Source: Piromyces finnis (lineage: Eukaryota > Neocallimastigomycota > Neocallimastigomycetes > Neocallimastigales > Neocallimastigaceae). Taken from it: DNA of 64,000 bases. Every line of letters begins with the position of its first letter. Within the stretch, counting starts at the first letter, position 1. The position numbers and the translations under genes were made by a program. The stretch spans positions 496,001-560,000 of the forward strand of contig MCFH01000033.1 of assembly GCA_002104945.1 (NCBI GenBank). The letters are read 5' to 3'. Below, in pieces: positions 35,805-51,846 of this stretch. The notes below the pieces were generated by a model. That model did no database searches. It was not told where the DNA came from and saw nothing but the letters and a program-made list of their open reading frames with translations.

Positions 35805-37885
35805 TGTATACTTTTTTTTTCTCTCTATAAAAATAAATGCATCTATCATTTTTATTGTAATATATATTTTTTCATAAACAATATTTATATATTTTGGTGA
35901 AAAATAAATTAGTTTAAATATAATATAAACGTAACAATGAAATTACAATAAAGCACCATAAAAAAATATATATATTAATTTATAATATTTATTAAAAATT
36001 CTATTCTAATATAATAAAATAACATAAATAATTATATATATTTCTAAAATTAAATATTTTGCTCGGTGAATAGAAGATTTAATTTTTTTTTTTAAAATTC
36101 TAAATTAATAATTCTATATATCAATAATAATTGTCATATAAATACAAAAACTATTTTAGTATCAGCATTGTAAAAATCGTATTTATAGTTGAAAGAGTAA
36201 CATTATTTTAAAGTTTTTTTTTTTTTGTTGTCATTTTTTTTCGACAAACTTAAAAAATTCTAAAAAATATATATTATTATGAAGGTGTTGCTGTAATTTT
36301 ACTTTTTTTAGATATATTAAAAGTTAATCGGTATAGAATCAATATGACAGAATAATATGTAAATCATTTTTCTCTTTTTCATGTTTTTTTTATTTAAATT
36401 ATTTATATTTCCACTTTTAAATTATTTATAAAAATTATCATTTATTATATCGTAAACCTTTTTTTTTTCTTTTAATTATATTCCCTTCTTTTATATAATA
36501 AGGATTTTTGCTTTTTAGCATAAATGTTATTTATGCTTTTTTTTTAAAAAAAAACTCCAATCGTTTTTCCCTCTTTATTTTTTTTTTTTTAATTAACCTA
36601 GTCTAGCAGCCATAGCTTCGTAATATATTGTGGAATGAATAAAAAATCAATCCACTACATAAAAAATGGTATAAATTATATTAAAATATATTGGAATAAT
36701 ATATTTTAATATATTTTATAATTTTAACATACAACTTTAATAATCTTAAATTTTAATTAATTTCATTAAAATAGATAAATTAATTAAAATTGATAAATTA
36801 ATTTAGCTACATATATTACTATATATTGTAATATATGTCATAAAAATTGAAGTGAAGAGAATGCTACACTTTTTCATTTTAATTTTTTATAAAATATATT
36901 AAATAATATATTTTTTATAAATAAAGCAATATATTATATTATAATATCTTACTTCATTACTCATTCAATAAATCTATATAGAATAATGGAATAATACATA
37001 CAAAAAAACTTTATTATTAAAAATAAATATATAAATAAATATAAAATAAATAAACTAATATAAAATAAATAAATAAATATATAAATGAATTAATTCTGTT
37101 AAATTTGGTAGCAATAAAATTTCTTTTTTCTATAGACTAAATTAATTTTTTTATGTCTACAAAAATATAAATCTTTACAACATAAATAAATTTTTTTATT
37201 ACCTTTTAAAACCTTATACTTTATTTGTATTATTCTTTTTCTTCTTTTCTTTTAATTTTATTCCCTATTTTTCTATTTTATTTTTAGAACACACACCATA
37301 AACATATAAAAAAGAAACTTTCGATAATAATAATATATAATTAATTACTGAGCCATTCTATCATTTAAAGGAAAAAAGGATAAAAAGAATTTGAAAAAGA
37401 AAAGTTTTTATTTCTTTTCTTTTTTTAAATTTAGCTTTATTTCAAATTAAAATTCATAATAATGACTATCAATAATTCTATAACTTTTATAAATATTTGT
37501 GAAACATTTATAATTAAAACTGTAATCCATAGAATAAATTATAATAATTATAATAATAATAGCTAATAACAATAACAATAATAGTAGAGAATAATAAATA
37601 TTATAAAGAATATTAATAAATATTAATACTGTTAGTTTCAAAAGACAATAAAAATACTCTTTTAAAACTTTATTTTTTTTCCACTATTTATCTAAATAAT
37701 TTAAATATAAGGAAGTTTTTTATAACTCATAAACATTATAAATTATCCTTTATTGTCGATTATATCGGTATTTAAAGGGAAAAAATAAAGTTTCAATAAT
37801 AATTGTATTTAATGCCTTATTGAAAAATAAAGAAAATTAAATATAAATCTTTTAAACTTTTGTTAATAAACTAAATTAAAAGAAC
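35805..37885. other. Intergenic AT-rich region
   Basis: No gene recognised in 2.1 kb. It holds an 11-bp perfect inverted repeat at 36809-36838 (ACATATATTAC, 8-base loop) and a 9-bp hairpin followed by nine T at 36517-36546 (AGCATAAAT). There are many AAAT/TAAAT runs near 37020-37090. The 64-codon minus frame at 37447-37641 is low complexity. Confidence 0.5.
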
Positions 37886-41055
<3,170 letters not shown>

Positions 41056-41931
41056 ATGAAAAACTAATGTATAACAACAATAATTTATTTGTTATATATT
41101 TATTAAACTTATAAATATTTATTTATTTCAATAATATATATAATTATCGTTATTATTGATATTTAACATTTTTTTTCCATATTTATATATATATCTTTCT
41201 AAGAGATATATTAGACCAACACTTTATTTATTTGTTATATAATATATTTCTAATAATAATTATATCGTTTTTTATTTTATTTTATATATAGTCAATTAAT
41301 ATTATTATTATTTTTTTTTTAATTATTAAGAATAATAAAAAAAATCTAGATGTAAATAACATAATTTTTAATAATTTCTTAGTTACTCTTTTTCAGATTT
41401 TATTTCTTTTTTATTTATATCCAACTTAAAAATTTAAACATAATTTAGTATTGATCTTTAATATTTATATAAATGAATATGTTATTTATTTTTAATTGAA
41501 ATTAATTATTAATCATATTATATATAATGAAACAAACAATAATGATGTTAAATATTAAAAGTAAACAAAAACAACAAAACAAAAAGCAAATATGAAAATA
41601 AGTTGTATTATTTTATTTTATTGCTATTATTTAAATTTATATTTAAAGTGAATTTTTTTTTTTTTCTAATATATATATTTTTATATTTTATTCCATAATA
41701 TTAAAGTTCAAAAAAAAAAAAAAAAAAAAAAAATTTACATTATAATTAATAAAACAAAAAATATTTTTATTATTATTTTTTTTTTCCAATTTCTTTTTTG
41801 TAAATATTAAATGGAAGAATTATTTTGAAATCAAAGTTAATTTAATTATATACAATATATAATATATATTTGTTTATGATATTTAGTGTTAAGCATTATA
41901 CATAAAAGAAACTGTAATTTATTATATTTGG

Positions 41932-41966
<35 letters not shown>

Positions 41967-42097
41967 AAAAGTCATTGTAAATATACTTTTTTATAAAATA
42001 AATTTATTAGATTTCATTTGATTTTAATTTATTACATTTACAATTCATTCTTTTCTTTTCCTTTTCTTTTTTTAAAGCTAATTTTATTTAATTCAAA
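41056..42097. other. Intergenic AT-rich region
   Basis: 3' flank of Bdp1 and promoter of the next gene. Poly-A at 41710-41732 and poly-T at 41938-41962. No gene or RNA motif seen. Confidence 0.5.
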
Positions 42098-42595
42098 ATG
42101 AAAGCAGCATTAAGTACAATTGAAAAAAATAAGAAAATAAACAAAATATTTAAAATTGAACCAGCACCCCAATATATTAAAGACATTATAATAAATCGTC
42201 ATTTAAAATATTTAAAAAGTCATCCAAAGAGAAAAAGAAAATTGGAAGCTAAAGTTAAAATCATAATGTATAATAAGCAAATAGCAAAACAAGAAGAAGA
42301 GATGAGATTAAAAAAATACATGAATATTGATATACCAGACGAAATTGACCCAGATATTAACAATGATGAAATATATTCTAAACAAGTTAAACAACTAGAA
42401 AGTTTAAATACTGAAGAAAACACTCTTCAACACTCTTTAACCATTAATAAGGATAAAATAGAAGAATTAGTCAAAACTATTGAGGATAATCAAAATAAGG
42501 AAATAGAATATAATAAAAAGCAACAGGAAATTTTTCAGAAAATAGAAGAATTAAAAGCACGGAAAAGAAAGATGTTCGAAATGATGAAAAAATAA
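42098..42595 (+). CDS. Small charged coiled-coil protein, unknown
   Basis: A single-exon frame of 165 residues starting at the first ATG after a pyrimidine-rich leader. The N-terminal half is basic (HPKRKRKLEAKVKI, about 46-60). The middle has an acidic patch (IPDEIDPDINNDEIY, about 82-96). Residues 97-165 are a heptad-rich coiled coil ending in a Lys/Met/Arg tail. The codon mix and steady amphipathic pattern argue that it is real. No family is recognised; a nuclear or structural role would fit but is a guess. Confidence 0.65.
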   Translation: MKAALSTIEKNKKINKIFKIEPAPQYIKDIIINRHLKYLKSHPKRKRKLEAKVKIIMYNKQIAKQEEEMRLKKYMNIDIPDEIDPDINNDEIYSKQVKQLESLNTEENTLQHSLTINKDKIEELVKTIEDNQNKEIEYNKKQQEIFQKIEELKARKRKMFEMMKK

Positions 42596-43394
42596 AAATA
42601 GAATCTGATAATCATTTATAGAAGTGTGAAAATAATGCTAAAACGAAATCAATTCATTATAATATAACAAAGAAAGATAAAAAATTCAGCTTAATAGAAA
42701 AATTGATGTAAATTTTAAAAAATTATGAAATATGTTATATATATTAATATGTTATTAGTTTCAAAATTATAAATATATTATACCGTTATCAAGTTTATTC
42801 TTTTTAAAAATATATATAAAGATTATAAATAAAAGATACCATATAAACTAATAATCTAATATTTATTTGTATTATACTTAGCTTAAATTTGTATTTTATT
42901 ATTATTTAAATTAATAATATGATTTATTTAAAATTAAAAAAAAAAAAAAAAAAAAAAAAACAATTATCTATATGTAATATGTAATAATTTAAATTCAGTT
43001 TTTTTTATTTCTATTTGAAATGAAAATAGTTATATATAATATTTTTATTAAATTTCTTTTAAGCTGTTAGATATATAAATATCACAATAATAATATGGTA
43101 TAAACTATAAGTTCTGTGTTAAAATTTATTTAAATAAAAATAATAATCCTTTTTTTTTTTTTTTTTTTTACTTTTTTATTTATTATTTTTACTTTTAATT
43201 TAATAAACAGTTCTGCGTTTATATTGATATGTATCTAGTTATTATTATTGACTAAATATATATCAATTAACAAGAAAAAGGGCTAAAAAAAAAAAAGAAA
43301 TATAAATTTAAAGTTTTTATTATATGAAAGTTATTAAAATTGTTATGCTATAATAAAATAAATATTTTTATTCATTTCTAATACTTGTTTAAGC

Positions 43395-43429
<35 letters not shown>

Positions 43430-43475
43430 CTTTACTAAAATACATTTCACCTGTTGTTAGAATTATATAAACCAA

Positions 43476-43566
<91 letters not shown>

Positions 43567-44407
43567 AAAAGTACAAAATTAAAAGGATATTAAAATTTTA
43601 TTAAAGTAAAAGGAATAAACGGAATATTAAGAAAACCAAGAAGACCATTAAAAATGGTTTATTTAATATACAAATGATTAATTGAATGATTATTTGGATA
43701 TATACGGTAAAGATTAAGAAAATGGAATTAATAAATTGAATGGAATTAATATCATATAATTCTTTTATATATATTTAAATCCAACAATAAGAAATGTTCT
43801 AGATAACTAGGTGGTAATTCTTTTGAAATTTATTTATTATAGCCTTTAATAAAAAATCATTTTCTATTTTTATTTTATAATTTAAAGTGTCTAACTAAAA
43901 TTATACTATGAGTATTTTTTGGTTCTTATTGATAAAATCTTTTAATTCATTTATTAATTATTGCTTTATTGCTTTATATAGTAAATGAATTCTGTTATAT
44001 TTTTTAAACCTTTGTCCTCTAAAAATTGTATCCAATCAATCCTTCATTTAAAATAAGCAATTGTGATGCTTATTAATTTACCGAAATTTTATTTATTTAT
44101 TATTAATTATTTTTTTTTTTTAAAAAATTTATATTAATATTAATATAATTAAAATTGAAATTTCAAGTTCTTTTTGAAAAATTAAGATTTCAATATTTCA
44201 ATGTAAATTGTATTTCTTTTTATTTTTTCCATTTTTATTTATTTAAATTTATTGTTAATAAAAATATAAGAGCAATCATTAAGATAATTTAAATATAAAA
44301 AAAATAAAAGATTGAAATATAATAATATTTTGTTCATATAGAGAATCAGGAAATCAAATTAGAAATTTAAATTTCAAGTTTTAATAATATATATCATGTT
44401 TTAAAAA
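42596..44407. other. Intergenic AT-rich region
   Basis: 1.8 kb without a gene. It holds poly-A at 42937-42960, poly-T at 43150-43169, an ATT run at 43399-43430 and the AAAT array listed separately. Confidence 0.5.
43474..43567. repeat. (AAAT)n tetranucleotide array
   Basis: About 23 perfect AAAT units. Confidence 0.95.
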
Positions 44408-46765
44408 ATGGAATTAGAAGGTATATATTTTTGTCTCATATTATTTCTTATAGAAAAATAACTAATATTTTTATTATTCATGTATTGTGTATATGTTATA
44501 TCAAAAAAAAAAAAAAAAAAAATTTATTGTAAAGCCTTTTTAAAAAATACAGATAAAAATTATAAAGAGAACAACTATTTTAAAAGAGAAAAAATCTTAA
44601 ATCAGAGTGTCAAAGTTAATGATGATATTAATAAACAAAAAGAACGTAAGACGGGTTCACTTATAAATTTAATGGATAATTATGATCATGACAAAGTTAA
44701 TGATGATGATGATGATTTTTTAATGAGTATAGAAGATTTTTTTAAGGAGCAATTAAAATCATCTTATAAAAATAAACCTTTGGCCAATTCAATAGAATCA
44801 AAGGAAACATCTAGTAATAGCAATAAAGGTAGTTATATTATAATTAATGTTAATATTCAATTTTTTATTTTTTTTTATTTAATATTTAATCTTTTAAAAA
44901 GGTATAAATTAATTATAGAAATATTAAATTAATATAATTATTTTTATTTTTAAATAATTATAATTATAATTTATAATTTAGTTATTTTAAAACCATTTTT
45001 TCCAAGAAAACAAGACACAAATATTTTAAATATTTTAACTCATAAGCAAAAAAATAATACAAATAATATAAATATACATGACAGCAATTCCATTATTAAA
45101 TATACAGAAACAGTAAATGAAAAAGTAAATAAAATTTCAGGAAAAAATAAAAGTAGCAATAAAGCTGAAAATGTAAATATAAAAAAGAAGAATTTTGACA
45201 TATTGAAAGATTTTAAAGGAGATAATAAATTAGATATAAGTAAGAATTTAATAGTTACTAAAATACCATCATCACCAATTTTATTATCACCTAAAAATAA
45301 AAAAGATAATTTTGTAATAAGTTTAGATGATGATGAGAAAAACAAAGATAATAAAGTAACATCCAATTTTAGATTAGAAAAGTTTAAAAACAATACAAAA
45401 TCGAATATTCCAAAAAGCCCAATTCCTCTAAATCAAGAAAAGGAAAACTTGAAAAATTTATTTAAAGAAGAGAGTGATAAAGAAAATAATGATGATATAC
45501 TACTAATTCCCTTTAAAAAGAAAAAGAATGTTATATGTATTAGTGATGATGATGATGATGATGATGACAATAGTGAAGACAGTGAAAAATTAAATCATAG
45601 TACCAATAGAAAATATAGGAATAGAGTCATAAATTCAAATGAAGAAATTGAAGAAGATGATAGAGGTTCTGATAATGAATTATTTTCTAGTGAAGATGAT
45701 TATGATTTTGAAAAAGAATATGACTACGAGTCAATATCAAGTGATGATACATATCATCCAGATTCAGAAGGTTCATGTGAAGAATTATTTGAAGATGAAG
45801 GAATTGAAGAAAGCATCACTCATCAAGATGAAATAAAGAATGATATTTTTGAAATAAAACATCATCATCCATCTAATATTAATTCATCTTTAGAATCACA
45901 GAAACCAATTAATAATTATAATCTATATGCAAATAAAGAAAATATATCCACTTTACACTATTCATCGAACACCAAAACAACTCAAAAATCTAGTGATAAC
46001 ATTTTGAATTGGTTTTCATCAAAATCAAATTCAGTTTCTCATAATAAAAAAGATAATAATCCTATCCATTCATCTATTTCCCTTAATGAAGTAACTATCA
46101 ATATTAATAAATTTTCAAATAATACATCTATTAATTCTCCAAAATCAATAGTAAGTATAATGTATAACCAAGAAAAATATATATTTTATTTAAACTACTA
46201 TAGAAAAGTTAATTTAACACATAAATTTTATTTAATAACATTCTAGAACTCGATACCCCAAAATAAAAAAGATTTAACGAAAATATCTGATTTAAATACT
46301 TTTGATCCTTTTTCATTACCGAAACAATCATCAAATACTGGCCTTAATCCCGATTTTGAAGAATTCTTAAAAAGAAGAGGTCTTACTGAACGTTATTTTG
46401 GAAAAGAAAAAAGCTCTGTAAAAAGAAAAAGCAAATCATCGTTAAATACCAATAGATCTAGATTTTCATCTAATAGAAGCTCTACTATATCAAATACTAC
46501 AACATCAAAATATAATAAAAATTATAAAAATAATTTTTATAAACGTTCCTATTATGGTCGGCGTAAACTTGGTTCGAAAAAAACCGGTGTTATTAAGAAA
46601 ATGAGAACTAAATATCAAACTAACAATGACAAGACAACCACTAATTCTTCTAATAATTCATCAATGAAATATGAATTATATAATCATTATAATGATACCC
46701 CTGATTTTGGTGATTTTGCTAGAAGTGGAATGGGTTGGGAAGGTTTAGGCCATTCATATTTTTAA
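44408..46765 (+). CDS. Acidic, disordered, nuclear-looking protein with a conserved-looking C-terminus; unknown
   Basis: Four exons: 44408-44420, 44535-44828, 44982-46150, 46247-46765, giving 664 residues, all junctions in frame. Exon 1 is 13 bases (MELE). There is no globular domain I recognise. Acidic Asp/Glu/Ser runs (about 295-375, including an eight-Asp run at 299-306) alternate with Lys/Asn-rich stretches, then a basic Arg/Lys/Ser segment (about 555-620). The C-terminus reads DFGDFARSGMGWEGLGHSYF. This short ordered motif after disorder looks like a binding peptide. NILNWF (about 460) preceded by Gln weakly resembles a PCNA-type motif. The composition suggests a chromatin or DNA-repair scaffold; that is inference only. 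Confidence 0.7.
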
Positions 46766-48497
46766 GATTTTTCATTTAATTATCTTCTTTCACCATATAT
46801 TTTATACATTTTGAACTTTTTTTTATTGCTTTTTCTGTAAATTTTTAATATTTTATTGTAATGAGTTATTATTACAAAAAAGATTTATAGTTCAATAAAT
46901 CTTGAATATGCAAATTATAATTTTTATAAATGTTAAGAAAGGTTTAAAATAAAAAACAATGTATTATATCATATATTAATACATTAATAAATAAATTAAA
47001 ATTCCATTATATCAATATATTAATTATATATTACTATATTCTATAATATATGTAATATCAATAGAATTTAATTTCATCTCATCGAAAATTAAAAAATGGA
47101 AATCAATGCATAGTTGAATAAATTATTATTAAAATAAATGAATATAAATTAATAATACTAACTTTTGTATTATTATATAATAACCCTAAAATTTAATATA
47201 AATATTAAAAAAAGTAATTTAAACAAAATTAAATTTTAATTATTATAAAAATAAAAAAAATAACAAAAACAGTAAAAAAAAAAAATAAAAAAAAATTTTT
47301 TTTTAATCAAAAATAATGCCGAAAAAATTAAAATAATAATAATAATATAAATAGTAATAATAATAAAAAATAATAAAAAAGAACTTTTCTTTATAAAAGT
47401 TATTCATTTTAATATGTATAATTGAAATCCTAAAAATAAATATATATTTTATTAATATTGAAAATATTTTAACTGTTTTTATATATATCTTTAATAAATA
47501 ATATTTATTTGATATAATTTTTTATATGTTATAAAATCATAGAAATACAAAGAAAAAGAAAATCATTTTTATTAAAACCAATACAAAAAGAAAAATTTAC
47601 CATTAAATTGATATATATATATTGCTTAAAAAAATTATATATATATTGACTTTATAAACTTATATAGGAGATTCAAAACAATAATATCAAGAAATGTTTT
47701 CTAATTCCCATATACATATAAATAGATATTGAAAAAACTTCAAAATATAAAATTTAAAAGAAGATATTTCTTTAGTAAAAAAAATTCAAGTTTACTAAAT
47801 AAATTAAAGAAAAGAAAGAAAAAACAATACTATATTTTTATTTATATTATTATAATTCAATTAGTTATTATGAAATAGTGTCTTTTATTTTAATTTTAAT
47901 AAAAATAATTACTATTCAAGATTAACAATTTTGAGTTTCGAGTCATTTCAATTAAAGAATATTAACATAATTCAGAAATTTTCTAATTATACCTTTATTT
48001 TTCACAAAAAAAATAATAACGAAAAAGAAAAAAAAAAAAAGAAAAAAAAATATAGAAAGATAAACAGATGTTGAAATATATTATTAAATCAATACAAAGT
48101 TTAATTGATTTTTAATAGAAGCAAAAATTAATATATTCTTCAAAATAAACTTATTTTCTGTTCACTATTCTATAGTGATAATATTTTATTAGAATAGTAT
48201 TATTAAATTAATAAAAGATAAAATAAAATATTTTTTATAGTTTATCTTTTATATTAGTAATTTATTTTTATTTTTTTTTTATCTAATTTAATATAATATA
48301 TATTTATTTTTTATAGAAATAAATATTATATACCATACAATATAAAAGATAAATTAATTCATTTTTATTAATGATAATCAATATTTAAATAACCTCACTT
48401 CTTTTCCAGGAAATAAAAAATTTTGATATTGGGATTAAAATAAAAAAAAAAAGTATAAACAAAATTTATATCAAATAATATATAACATTTATATATA
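46766..48497. other. Intergenic AT-rich region
   Basis: 1.7 kb of A/T runs, TATA palindromes and AAT runs. No coding or RNA feature supported. Confidence 0.5.
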
Positions 48498-48617
48498 ATG
48501 ATAAATGCCATTTTAGTTTTCATATCAATAATATTATCTATTATATTGGTAATACTATTATTATATATTAGACATTTAAAGAGAGATAATATAGGTAATA
48601 ATTGTAGAAATGAAATA

Positions 48618-48678
<61 letters not shown>

Positions 48679-50663
48679 TTAATTTATTTGAGAAGTAAAT
48701 ATTATCAAAAACTTAAAGTTTTTTTTTCTGATTTAGCTAATAATATCATTTTATTAATTTAAAATTTATTAGTAGATGATGAAAGAGAACCTTTAATAGA
48801 CAAATACAACAGTGTGTCAATAAGTGAAGACTTTTTTTCACGGATTGTTTCAAAAATCCCAAGAATCCAAAAAACAAGAGAAATAACAAATAATTTTAAT
48901 TCAGGTGAACAAATAGAAGATACCTTCTCAATTCTAAATAAAATTGATAAAGAAGAATTATTAATTGCCAATCAACTTAGTCAATATTGTCAATCTTTTA
49001 ATGAACAACGAAGAATAGATACAGGATTAAGTAATGGAAATATAAATAAAGCATCTATAAATCTATATACAGAACTGAATCGCCATGAACCAATTGATTT
49101 AGATCAAATTCAATCTAATATACTATCAAAAAGTTATAGTAAATCTGTTCCCAATAATAATACATTAGATATATTGAAATTTAAGCTCTATCATCAAGAA
49201 TTAGAAAAAAAGAAAAAAGATAAATCAGTATATATTAATTTATTAAATCAATATAATTCTACAACAGATAATGGTAATCTCGGTCAGTATATTGTTAGTG
49301 ATTCATCTAAATATGAAATTTTGTCAAATCCTTCTTATTCAGTTTCGATTGATGAAGAGAAAGATGAAAACCAAAATATTCATAATCAAGAAATATTAAA
49401 TGATAAAAGAGCACCTTCTTCATTAATGTACTCTAATAAACCTCCATTATATTTATCATCAATAAGGCATAACCCTAATAATAAAAATGAGTATAACAAT
49501 AATAATGAAATACATATTAATACAACATTAACAAAAGATAGTTCAATTATTAATAATTCAAATAAAATTAATAAAGAAAACTATAATACCCCTGTTAATG
49601 ATAGTAATAGCAACTATAATGATACTTATCATAACCATATAGTGGATAATGAAAGTTTAAAAAGTCCGATTTCAAATGATAATTATGAAATTACTTCTTT
49701 ATCTAGTCCATCTGGTATTCTATCATCTCCACAGGCAACAAAATTATTTAATGATATATCTTCATTAAGTATCATCATACCAAAAACTGTCGATGATAGT
49801 ATAATGTTTGATAATAACCAGGAACAAATATTAAATCAGAAGCATCAACATCAATTGTATCATAGTTTTGACCATTCTTTTGATTTAGATAATAAATCAC
49901 CTATAACACCTATTACTCCATTAAATCCTTTAACTGCACTTCCTCAATTCAATGAAGGTGATAATAACAATAGTAATGCTACTCAGCCAAATCAAAGTTT
50001 TATCGATCTATCTATTAATAATAATATATCTAATGTGATAGAGGAAACAGAAATGTATGAAAATGATGATTATAGTATCAATTATAATCACAACCATAGT
50101 ATGATTAGTAATCGCAGAAGGTCAAGCGATTACTTTAATAAACGCCGATCAAAGAGTTTAAATACTTCTTCTTATATATCAAAAAATATTGTTCCATCAT
50201 CTTTATTCGCAAGCTCATTGCCACCTATTGATCGTCCAAAGCGTGTTCAGTCGCTTAAACGTAAACTTTCAGATGTATTAGAAAAAAAAACAATGGCAAA
50301 AGCTCAAGATTATATTGCTCTTTCTCAACGGTCATTTCCAGTTCGTGCAAATTTTGTTCCAGATGATAAATATGATGATGAAATTCAATTAAATATTGGG
50401 GATTTAGTTATCATAAAAGATGTTTACCTTGATTCATGGGCAAATGGTAGCTTTTTTTTTTTTTTTTTTTTTGTATTTTAAATTATATAAGAAAGATGTT
50501 TATCAGTATATTAAATTAATAATTATTTTAAATTTATAAATTTATAGGAATCAATATTATGACCAATTCATCAGGTGTTTTTCCATTATGCTATTTAAAT
50601 ACTGATGAACCACAAGCTAAAGCTAAAACAAAACGTTTTAACAAAATTGTAAATGACAATTAA
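48498..50663 (+). CDS. Single-pass membrane protein with C-terminal SH3 domain (Fus1-like layout)
   Basis: Three exons: 48498-48594, 48773-50446, 50548-50663, giving 628 residues. Exon 1 encodes a hydrophobic helix (about 3-24, ILVFISIILSIILVILLLY) followed by the basic RHLKR stop-transfer, so the tail should be cytosolic. Residues about 40-540 are Asn/Ser/Asp-rich and disordered, with RRRSSDYF and RSKS phosphorylation-type sites. An SH3 domain (about 556-612) spans exons 2 and 3: RANFVPDD, DEIQLNIGDLVII, DSWANGIN, GVFPLCYL. The intron lies just after the conserved Trp. SH3 domains bind Pro-rich partners. A short outside part, one helix and a C-terminal SH3 recall yeast Fus1, but the middle is not comparable, so orthology is not claimed. 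Confidence 0.85.
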
Positions 50664-51718
50664 ATAGAATTAAGAAATGATGAAAAATATATACAATATA
50701 CGTATATAGGCACTAGTTTACTAGTTAATATAATAATATTTTTGACACAATAAACAAATTTATTCATAATAAACCAAGTTTTATATGTATTAATGTATAA
50801 AACAATTCAATATGAAAAAAAAAAAAAAAAAGTATATAAAACAAATAAAATAATTTTCAATCAAATTTTTAGCAATAATAAATAAATATAAAATTTTGAA
50901 TTATAAAAGAATTTAATTACATAATTAATTATTAACATTATTATTTTTAAAGAAATTAGAATATCAAAAAGAAATATAGTTTAGTGAGGAACAGATGTAT
51001 GAAGTAGTTTAATCATTTATAAATCAACTAATTATATAGATTATTGATTATTTAAATTTTTGGAATGATTTTTTCTTTATGTCTCATTTATATATATTTT
51101 GATGTGTATTATTAATTTTGAAAAGATTGTCTTTTAAATGGTTAATAATAATTAAATTAATTTACTAATAAAGTTAATTTTTTATATTTTTTCTTTTTCT
51201 TTTTTCTTTTTTTTTAACAAAAAATCATTTCAGCAGTACCAATAATAAAAACTTAAAAAAAAAAGTAAATAATAAAGACAATATATATATATATATATAT
51301 TTTTTTTTTTATGAATTTGTAAAAAAGTAATAAAATTTATTTATACAAGTTGATTTATAACTCATTAATAAATATAATACTATTTTTATATAATAATTTT
51401 AATTGAAAGTTAATACCTTACAATATTTTAAATGTTTTTAAATGAAAATTAATATAAGTTACATTTTAATTTAATTGTGCTTTTAATGAAAAGTATAATG
51501 TATATTAGAAATTACATAAATAATTATATAGTAGAAATTTTACTAAAAATTACTTATTAATATTGTGCTTTTAATGAAAAAAATATTGTATATTAGAAAT
51601 TATATAAATAATTATATAGTAGAAATTTTACTAAAATTTACTTATTAATATTGTATAAATTTATATAGTAGAAAGCAAAGAACCAAATTAAAAAAAAAAA
51701 AAAATAAATAAACAACAC

Positions 51719-51754
<36 letters not shown>

Positions 51755-51846
51755 CAAAAAAAAAAAAAAATAAAAATAAAGAAACAATATAAAAACCAAA
51801 ACAAGGACAATATATAATAAATATCTGTGATAAAAACAAAATATAA
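50664..51846. other. Intergenic AT-rich region with an 88-bp duplication
   Basis: No gene. It contains an 88-bp tandem duplication (51474-51649 plus a partial third copy), an AAT run at 51720-51751 and poly-A. The right end is the promoter of the UBX gene. Confidence 0.5.
51474..51675. repeat. 88-bp tandem duplication, two copies plus a fragment
   Basis: Copies begin at 51474 and 51562 with ATTGTGCTTTTAATGAAAA and share the core AATTATATAGTAGAAATTTTACTAAAA. A shortened third copy follows from about 51650. A few substitutions separate the copies. Confidence 0.85.

Noticed and set aside
36517-36546. Hairpin plus nine T, like a bacterial terminator
   Set aside because: The window is eukaryotic and no RNA gene lies upstream; a T-run after an AT hairpin is expected by chance here.
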